Shown: positions 1 to 4,275 of the stretch, piece after piece | How the letters are laid out: every line of letters begins with the position of its first letter | Numbering within the stretch: the stretch's first letter is position 1 | Origin: an uncultured Eggerthella sp. | GTDB lineage: Bacteria > Actinomycetota > Coriobacteriia > Coriobacteriales > Eggerthellaceae | Assembly: GCA_900547965.1 (NCBI GenBank) | Contig: URJE01000076.1 | Location: 1 to 6,741, forward strand | DNA length: 6,741 nucleotides | Direction of reading: 5' to 3' | Translations under genes and position numbers: made by a program | Notes under the pieces: model-generated | Seen by the model: only the letters and a program-made list of their open reading frames with translations | Told to the model about the DNA's origin: nothing | Databases searched by the model: none

Positions 1-1970
1 CCACCAAGAGCCTGACTGGCCGCAACCTTACCGAGGGCGAATTCAACTTCGCGGTTAAGTACGCTTCGGGCGGCGACGACCTGCTTACGGCAAGCAACAA
101 AGCTGATGGCTCTATCGACTTCGGTAAGCTCAGCTACACCACCGAAACCCTTGCCAAGCTGGTAGCGGATGGCCATGCCGAAAAGGGTGTGAAGGATGGC
201 AAGGCTGCATGGAATATTTCTTACGTAGCTTACGAAAAGACCGATAGCTTGCCGGGCGGCGTATCCGCTCAGACCCAGCCGATTTCGTTCACGGTGACGG
301 TTGTGGATAACGGCGACGGAAAGCTTGCCGCAACGGCTAATATGGGCGACGGGCTGAAGTTCCAGAATGTTTATTCCACGGGCGGCCCGGTTTCGGTTGG
401 TCTTTCTGGCGTGAAGGATCTGATGAAGTCTGATGCTGGACTGACCCCTGCAAGCATCGAAGGCAAGTTCACCTTCACGGTGACCTCCGATGATACTGCG
501 GCTCCTATGCCTGAGCGCACTACGGCGACCAATGATGCCAACGGCAACGTTGATTTCGGCAGTATCAAATTTACGCTCGATGACCTGAACAAGGCGTTGG
601 GTTCGAACGGCACGCGCGCAGCTGATGCCGACGATGAAACGAAGGGAGCTTCCAGCGAGGAGGCTGCCACCGGTGCTGCTGGCAAGAGTACGTCCGATCA
701 GGGAAGTGCTGCAGGTGCCGATAGCGAAGAGCAGGGCAACGCGGCAGCTTCTGATGGCACCGAGCAGGGCCAGGGCGCTGCAGTAGTGACGGGTGAAGGC
801 ACGGGCGCAGCTTCCGTTTCGACGGCTGCAAATAAGGTTGCTGGCGCCGAAGATGCCGACCAGGCATCTGCTCAAAGCGATGAGCCTGCCACCAGGGCTG
901 GCGTTGTCCGTTCGCATACCTTCACCTACAAGGTGACGGAAAGCGGCTCTGCCGATGGCGTAACTAACGACACCGAGACGAAGACCGTGAGCTTCAAGGT
1001 GACCGACGACGGCAACGGAAAACTGACGGTGGAGCGCCTGGGTGCTGCTTTCGACCCGGCGTTCACGTTCACCAATACGTATTCAGTACAGCCGGTTGAC
1101 TCCAGCGTGACCGACCAGGTTACGGTAACGAAGAACCTTACGGGTCGCGATATGAAAGCAGGTGAATTTGAGTTCCAGCTGCTCGACGGCACCAAGGTGG
1201 TGGCAACAGGCACCAATGATGTTTCGGGCAACGTGACGCTGAGCTCGATTACCTACACCAAGCCGGGTACCTATAACTACACGTTGTGCGAAGTAGGTGG
1301 CGGCAGCCAGAAGGCGGGCGTTCAGTATGACGGCAGCACATTCGCCGTTACCACGACCGTAAAAGACAATGGCGACGGCACGCTGAGCGTAGCTCACAAG
1401 GTGAGCAACGACGCGAACGCGGTTGAGTTCACCAATTCGTACGCACCGGCAGCCACCTCGGTAACGCTGGGTGCCTCGAAGGTGCTCGACGGCAAGAGCC
1501 TTGAGGCCGACGAGTTCACCTTCGTTCTTACGGACGAAGGCGGCGAGCAGGTTACTGCAACCAACGATGCGAACGGCATGGTAGTGTTCCCGGCCATTGA
1601 CTACAAAGAGCCTGGCACCTACCAGTACACCATTTCGGAAGTGAAGGGCGATAAATCCGATGTGACGTACGACGAATCGGAGTACGCGGTTACCGTTACC
1701 GTTAAAGACAACGGCGAAGGCAGCCTGGTTGCCACGGTAGCTTACGAGGGTGGAAATGCCCCCGTGTTCACCAATACGTACAACGCACCTGAAGGCCCGG
1801 CATCTCCTGGCGATGGTCCTGCTTCCATCGTTAAGGATCTGGTTTCTGGCTCTGCTAAGACCGGCGATTACCTGGCCGTTATTGCCGGGGTAGCCGTTGT
1901 TGCCGCTGCTGCAGCCGCAGTTGTGGCCGTGGTTTCCCGTCGCAAGAATGGCAAGCACGCTAAGAGGTAG
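1..1970 (+). CDS. Large cell-wall/pilus-like surface protein with four isopeptide-forming domains (5' partial)
   Basis: The frame is open from base 3 to the TAG at 1968-1970 (655 residues visible); the true start lies outside the window. A GTG at 189 is an internal Val, because homology to the paralogue at 2413 runs through it. Four domains resemble the Spy0128/FctA pilin isopeptide family (visible residues about 1-124, 128-362, 371-482, 483-595). Each has a Lys near its first strand, a Glu in a Tyr-rich strand and an Asn in F-x-N-x-Y at the end: K2/E78/N122, K138/E313/N358, K377/E430/N478, K493/E546/N591. In this family Lys and Asn form a covalent isopeptide bond helped by the Glu. Domain 2 carries a ~100-residue low-complexity insertion. 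A Pro/Gly linker, AKTGD (618-622), an Ala/Val-rich membrane segment and a basic tail end the protein, so it is probably wall- or membrane-anchored outside the cell. A role as pilin, adhesin or spacer is inferred; no sortase lies nearby in the window. Confidence 0.88.
   Translation, partial: TKSLTGRNLTEGEFNFAVKYASGGDDLLTASNKADGSIDFGKLSYTTETLAKLVADGHAEKGVKDGKAAWNISYVAYEKTDSLPGGVSAQTQPISFTVTVVDNGDGKLAATANMGDGLKFQNVYSTGGPVSVGLSGVKDLMKSDAGLTPASIEGKFTFTVTSDDTAAPMPERTTATNDANGNVDFGSIKFTLDDLNKALGSNGTRAADADDETKGASSEEAATGAAGKSTSDQGSAAGADSEEQGNAAASDGTEQGQGAAVVTGEGTGAASVSTAANKVAGAEDADQASAQSDEPATRAGVVRSHTFTYKVTESGSADGVTNDTETKTVSFKVTDDGNGKLTVERLGAAFDPAFTFTNTYSVQPVDSSVTDQVTVTKNLTGRDMKAGEFEFQLLDGTKVVATGTNDVSGNVTLSSITYTKPGTYNYTLCEVGGGSQKAGVQYDGSTFAVTTTVKDNGDGTLSVAHKVSNDANAVEFTNSYAPAATSVTLGASKVLDGKSLEADEFTFVLTDEGGEQVTATNDANGMVVFPAIDYKEPGTYQYTISEVKGDKSDVTYDESEYAVTVTVKDNGEGSLVATVAYEGGNAPVFTNTYNAPEGPASPGDGPASIVKDLVSGSAKTGDYLAVIAGVAVVAAAAAAVVAVVSRRKNGKHAKR
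603..905 (+). other. Ala/Gly/Ser/Asp/Glu-rich insertion inside isopeptide domain 2
   Basis: Visible residues about 201-301 of the first protein are dominated by Ala, Gly, Ser, Asp, Glu, Gln and Thr, with almost no aromatic or large aliphatic residues, so they are probably disordered and acidic. The stretch sits between a conserved D-L-N-K-A-L segment and the strand F-T-Y-K-V-T-E that carries the presumed catalytic Glu. The paralogue at 2413-3660 has only about a dozen residues (D-V-D-S-D-S-A-E-K-A-G-W) at the same place, which shows this is an insertion in a domain loop and not a linker between domains. Confidence 0.75.
1113..1787 (+). repeat. Two adjacent homologous isopeptide domains (domains 3 and 4) of the first protein
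   Basis: Two units of about 112 residues follow each other head to tail. Shared landmarks are a Lys in the first strand (V-T-K-N-L-T-G and A-S-K-V-L-D-G), E-F-x-F, K/E-P-G-T-Y-x-Y-T-x-x-E-V, V-K-D-N-G-x-G-x-L and F-T-N-x-Y. They are shorter and closer to the canonical pilin repeat than domains 1 and 2 of the same protein. The nucleotide level is also alike around V-K-D-N-G (near 1360 and 1700), which fits duplication within the gene. The paralogue at 2413-3660 lacks both units. Confidence 0.7.
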
Positions 1971-2003
1971 TGGGGATATAGGGACAGGTACTGTTTTCCC
2001 ACT
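1969..2003. repeat. Possible REP-like interspersed repeat with terminal inverted arms
   Basis: Just after the stop codon, AGTGGG (1969-1974) and CCCACT (1998-2003) are perfect inverted arms around a G-rich core that includes GGGACAGGTACTGTTTTCCC. From memory, short intergenic elements with a 'GGGACAGGTAC...TTTCCC' look are common in many bacterial genomes and are sometimes linked to REP-type repeats. Only one copy is in the window, so repeat status cannot be shown here; it may be just a hairpin at the transcript end. Confidence 0.3.
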
Positions 2004-2025
2004 TAGCCATAGCGCACAATGATAG

Positions 2026-2063
2026 AGCCTCGCTCGCGTGATCGATCGCGAGCGAGGCTTTTT
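2026..2063 (+). terminator. Strong intrinsic terminator of the first surface-protein gene
   Basis: A perfect 13-bp stem, AGCCTCGCTCGCG (2026-2038) with CGCGAGCGAGGCT (2047-2059), has an 8-nt loop and runs into five T (2059-2063). It lies 55 bases after the stop of the first gene and should separate its transcript from the second gene. Confidence 0.9.
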
Positions 2064-2139
2064 GTTGGGCGGGAAAAGGTGCTGGGGTCGTAACTCGGAA
2101 GTTATTTGTTTGGGTCTAATATTCACGAATAAGATTCTC

Positions 2140-2212
2140 CGTCCAAAGTGGATGCCCCTTTGGACGCCTAGAAATCCCTTGGTTCCTTATGGTCCAGGGG
2201 ATTTCTTTTTTT
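2140..2212 (+). terminator. Tandem stem-loops ending in a T7 tract
   Basis: The first hairpin pairs CGTCCAAAG (2140-2148) with CTTTGGACG (2158-2166), a perfect 9 bp. The second pairs GAAATCCCTTGG (2171-2182) with CCAGGGGATTTC (2194-2205), 12 bp with one G-T wobble, followed by TTTTTTT (2206-2212). The second is a textbook intrinsic terminator. The first gene already has a complete terminator at 2026-2063, so this one is either a backup or the end of a short separate transcript. A TCTAAT/TAATAT box at 2115-2122 could be a -10, but no matching -35 is visible. Confidence 0.8.
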
Positions 2213-2306
2213 GCGTTGTGCGCTGATGCCACCCCTCCCGCTTTACTTCTGTTTGCAGCTCGAAATTGGTCTTTAATCCAAAAACAACGGGTTCTAACCC
2301 AATACT

Positions 2307-2335
2307 TTGGTACTTATGCCATTTCATGGGATAAT
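2307..2335 (+). promoter_or_regulatory. Candidate sigma-70-type promoter of the second surface-protein gene
   Basis: TTGGTA (2307-2312) and GATAAT (2330-2335) are 17 bases apart. The -10 box matches TATAAT at five of six positions and is preceded by TG-G, an extended -10 signature. Transcription would begin near 2342, giving an untranslated leader of about 70 bases that contains a weak bulged hairpin (GGCTAG near 2361, CTAGGCC near 2391). Confidence 0.65.
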
Positions 2336-2412
2336 GATTAAAGCATTGTTTCGCCTATCGGGCTAGACCATCGCATAAAAGCCTTGTCTGCTAGGCCGTA
2401 CGAAAGATTGGA

Positions 2413-3660
2413 ATGCGGAAAATGAAGCGGATGCAGTTGATACTGGCAATGGTTTTTGCTCTTTTGTGCGTGTGTTTTAGCGGAAGCTTTGCATTTGCGG
2501 ATAGCGAAAATGCTTCTGCTGCCAATGCAAACGAAGCATCGTGTGAAACCGATGCAATTGTGGGCACCGTGAAAATCGATGGGCGTCCACTCCATGCTGG
2601 CGAGTTCGACTTTGGCGTGAAGTACGCAAATGGCCGCGATGATTTGCTTTCGGCGAAAAATGAAGCCGATGGAACAATTGATTTCGGCAAGTTGAGTTTT
2701 ACTGTTACTTCGCTCGATGAATTGGCTCAAAACGGTATTGCCGAGAAAACAACGATAGATGGCGTTCCGGCCTGGATTGTGTACTACCTGGTGCATGAGA
2801 AGACCAGCGGATTGAGCGATGTGGGTGTAACGCCGCATACCGCCCCTGTTTCCTTGGTTGTAACGGTTAAAGATGGGGGGAACGGGGCGCTTTCGGCAAG
2901 CTTCCAGACGGCGAACGAACTGCGCTTCGATAATACGTATTCCACAGGAGAGCCCGTCACTGTGTTTTTGGCGGGAACGAAGGATTTGCAGGTGGAAGAA
3001 GGAGCCTCGCTTGTTGATATCGAGGGAAAGTTTCGATTCGCTATATCGACAAAGGATATAGCAGCACCTATGCCCGAATCGACGGATGCCGGAAACGGGC
3101 AATGGGGCCGAATCGAGTTTGGGTTCATAACGTTTTCCCTCCAAGATCTGAATAAAGCCCTGGATGTTGATTCTGATTCTGCGGAAAAAGCAGGATGGTC
3201 TCGCTCCCATGTGTTCAAATACAAAGTCACCGAAAGAGGATCGGTGCCGGGTGTGGTGAATGATCCCGAAGCGAAAACGGTGAGGTTCAAGGTTACCGAT
3301 GATGGGAAAGGGAAGCTCACTGTTGTATGTTTGGAGTCCCCCTTCACCGCATCCACCGCCTTCACGTTCACCAATAGGTGCGTAGTTGTGCCCGATAACT
3401 CAGCTAACGATGAGATGGGTTCGGATGCAGGCGATAAGCCGTTGGACTCAAATGGCGATGCCGACCCTAATGCCGGGCGCGTTGTTTCGCCGAGTGCGGG
3501 GAATGTTCCAAGTGATACTTCGGGTGACGTATCGGTTTCCACGACAGCGAAGACGGGCGATGCTGCGTTGACGTTGGCGGTGGGGCTTGCTGCGGTTGTC
3601 GGCCTGACTATGACCATTGCGGGGCTTGCTCGCGGGAGGGGACGCAACCATAAGAAGTAG
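2413..3660 (+). CDS. Secreted isopeptide-domain surface protein, short paralogue of the upstream gene
   Basis: 415 residues. A signal peptide is clear: basic start (R-K-M-K-R), hydrophobic core to about residue 25, likely cleavage after A-F-A (29/30); there is no lipobox. Domain 1 (about 47-178) has K54, E129 and N174; domain 2 (about 182-325) has K190, E274 and N321, the same Lys/Glu/Asn pattern that forms isopeptide bonds in Spy0128/FctA pilins. Both align well with domains 1 and 2 of the upstream protein, sharing long stretches such as D-D-L-L, D-F-G-K-L-S, D-N-T-Y-S-T-G and A-A-P-M-P-E. An Asp/Ser/Gly-rich linker (326-378), AKTGD (379-383), a membrane segment and an R-G-R-G-R-N-H-K-K tail finish it. 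The domain 2 Asn strand reads F-T-N-R-C in place of F-T-N-T-Y. The ribosome site before 2413 is weak; Met codons at 2422 and 2431 are alternative starts that keep the signal peptide. GC looks lower and TTG/AAA codons commoner than upstream. The exact role is unknown. Confidence 0.88.
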   Translation: MRKMKRMQLILAMVFALLCVCFSGSFAFADSENASAANANEASCETDAIVGTVKIDGRPLHAGEFDFGVKYANGRDDLLSAKNEADGTIDFGKLSFTVTSLDELAQNGIAEKTTIDGVPAWIVYYLVHEKTSGLSDVGVTPHTAPVSLVVTVKDGGNGALSASFQTANELRFDNTYSTGEPVTVFLAGTKDLQVEEGASLVDIEGKFRFAISTKDIAAPMPESTDAGNGQWGRIEFGFITFSLQDLNKALDVDSDSAEKAGWSRSHVFKYKVTERGSVPGVVNDPEAKTVRFKVTDDGKGKLTVVCLESPFTASTAFTFTNRCVVVPDNSANDEMGSDAGDKPLDSNGDADPNAGRVVSPSAGNVPSDTSGDVSVSTTAKTGDAALTLAVGLAAVVGLTMTIAGLARGRGRNHKK

Positions 3661-3695
3661 TCGCGCAAAAGGAACAATGCAGGCAAATGAAGCTG

Positions 3696-3734
3696 CGGGC
3701 AGCGGGCCGCTGGAGTAATCCGGCTGCCTGTTTT
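3696..3734 (+). terminator. Probable terminator of the second surface-protein gene
   Basis: CGGGCAGC (3696-3703) can pair with GGCTGCCTG (3722-3730) as an 8-bp stem with one wobble, extendable past a bulged G, and TTTT (3731-3734) follows. Competing folds exist: CAGGCA/TGCCTG (3680/3725) inside GCGCAAAA/TTTTGCGC (3663/3731), and a small CAGCGG/CCGCTG hairpin at 3700-3712. The T tract is short, so this is less certain than the other terminators. The rest of 3735-3841 shows no gene. Confidence 0.5.
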
Positions 3735-3841
3735 GCGCTGTTGGCGCATGCGTGAAAACCGCGCTGTGCCATTCGCCTGGAGAAGCCGCCGACCTACTGA
3801 AACGTAAAATGTGACGAAAATTTGAAGGCAGAACATTTCAA

Positions 3842-3870
3842 TTGCGTTAAGTGGGGCACCTCCCTATAAT
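3842..3870 (+). promoter_or_regulatory. Promoter of the tRNA-fMet gene
   Basis: TTGCGT (3842-3847) and a perfect TATAAT (3865-3870) are 17 bases apart. AT-rich sequence lies upstream (about 3800-3841). The mature tRNA starts 29 bases after the -10 box. Confidence 0.8.
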
Positions 3871-3871
3871 T

Positions 3872-3897
3872 GATCAAGTCGCACAGAGCGATTGATC
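3872..3897. promoter_or_regulatory. Imperfect palindrome over the predicted tRNA transcription start
   Basis: GATCAAGTCGC (3872-3882) and GCGATTGATC (3888-3897) form ten base pairs with a single bulged G (3878) around ACAGA. It begins directly after the -10 box and ends one base before the mature tRNA. A start near 3877 would lie inside it, so it could be a DNA-level operator, or a leader hairpin if transcription starts earlier. Its function is unknown. Confidence 0.45.
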
Positions 3898-3898
3898 G

Positions 3899-3975
3899 TG
3901 CGGGGTGGAGCAGTCTGGTAGCTCGCCGGGCTCATAACCCGGAGGTCGTTGGTTCAAATCCAGCCCCCGCGACCA
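3899..3975 (+). tRNA. Initiator tRNA-fMet (anticodon CAT)
   Basis: A 77-nt cloverleaf very close to the textbook initiator tRNA. The 7-bp acceptor stem is TGCGGGG (3899-3905) with CCCCGCG (3965-3971), followed by A73 and an encoded CCA (3973-3975). The anticodon stem is CCGGG/CCCGG (3926-3930, 3938-3942) with loop CTCATAA, anticodon CAT at 3933-3935. The T loop has GGTTCAAATCC. Two initiator hallmarks are present: three consecutive G-C pairs in the lower anticodon stem, and no Watson-Crick pair at position 1:72 (here T-G). It supplies formyl-Met-tRNA for translation initiation and looks monocistronic, with its own promoter and terminator. Confidence 0.96.
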
Positions 3976-3984
3976 AGAATTTTC

Positions 3985-4013
3985 AAGGCCCTCTTCGGAG
4001 GGCCTTTTCTTTC
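3985..4013 (+). terminator. Intrinsic terminator of the tRNA-fMet gene
   Basis: A 9-bp stem AAGGCCCTC (3985-3993) with GAGGGCCTT (3998-4006) is capped by the very stable C(TTCG)G tetraloop and followed by a T-rich tract (TTTTCTTT, ending near 4012). It starts nine bases after the tRNA CCA. Confidence 0.93.
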
Positions 4014-4263
4014 CCCCCTCTGCTTTGCTGCCGTCAAAGTGCGGCCTACGGGAAGAGTAGCTGCAGGCTTTTACCCTTTTTGGCATCGAACAAGTTTGAG
4101 CAGGCCTGTGTGTTTTAGTCGGTGAAGACCCTCGTTAATTGCTAAATAGCCGCGATGATATCTGCTTCGAAGATGATATGGCAAGTGCTGCCTGCTCTTT
4201 GTCCAAAATGCTTCACAAGGTGGGTAGATTGTGGGACTCTGTTTAAGCATGTAAAAACAAGAT
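4014..4263. other. Intergenic region before the third surface-protein gene
   Basis: No gene is recognised here. It should contain the promoter of the gene starting at 4276, but no well-spaced -35/-10 pair is convincing. TTCACA (4212-4217) and TTTAAG (4242-4247) are 24 bases apart, too far; TTGTGG (4229) with TAAAAA (4252) has the right spacing but weak boxes. Two identical GATGATAT octamers occur at 4154-4161 and 4172-4179. Confidence 0.5.
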
Positions 4264-4268
4264 AGGAG
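4264..4268 (+). promoter_or_regulatory. Strong ribosome binding site fixing the start at 4276
   Basis: AGGAG lies seven bases before the ATG at 4276-4278. Together with the signal peptide that follows at once, it identifies this as the real translation start of the third surface protein, although the frame then closes after 49 codons. Confidence 0.85.
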
Positions 4269-4275
4269 TTATCGC

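Noticed and set aside
1083..2126. Minus-strand open frame of 347 codons under the first gene
   Set aside because: It runs through the strong terminator hairpin and lies opposite clearly conserved isopeptide domains; no motif or ribosome site supports it.
2038..2226. A 62-codon + strand open frame between the two paralogues
   Set aside because: It begins inside one terminator stem and ends past another; no ribosome site or protein-like composition.
2413..2500. Lipoprotein signal in the short paralogue because of Cys residues near the hydrophobic core
   Set aside because: L-L-C and V-C do not fit a lipobox, and a standard A-F-A cleavage site follows.
2875..2880. Six-G run in the short paralogue as another phase-variation tract
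   Set aside because: Six G are too short to slip often, and the gene is in frame on both sides.
2338..3836. Minus-strand open frames of 290 and 350 codons under the second gene
   Set aside because: They mirror the coding pattern of the + strand gene and also cross its promoter or terminator; the products look like no known protein.
3960..4013. tRNA 3' end as an attachment site of an integrated element
   Set aside because: No integrase and no second copy of the tRNA end are in the window; the tRNA has its own normal terminator.
3870..4118. Short open frames on both strands across the tRNA gene
   Set aside because: Their products are the familiar spurious translations of a tRNA and its terminator (for example L-D-L-N-Q-R-P-P-G-Y-E-P on the minus strand).
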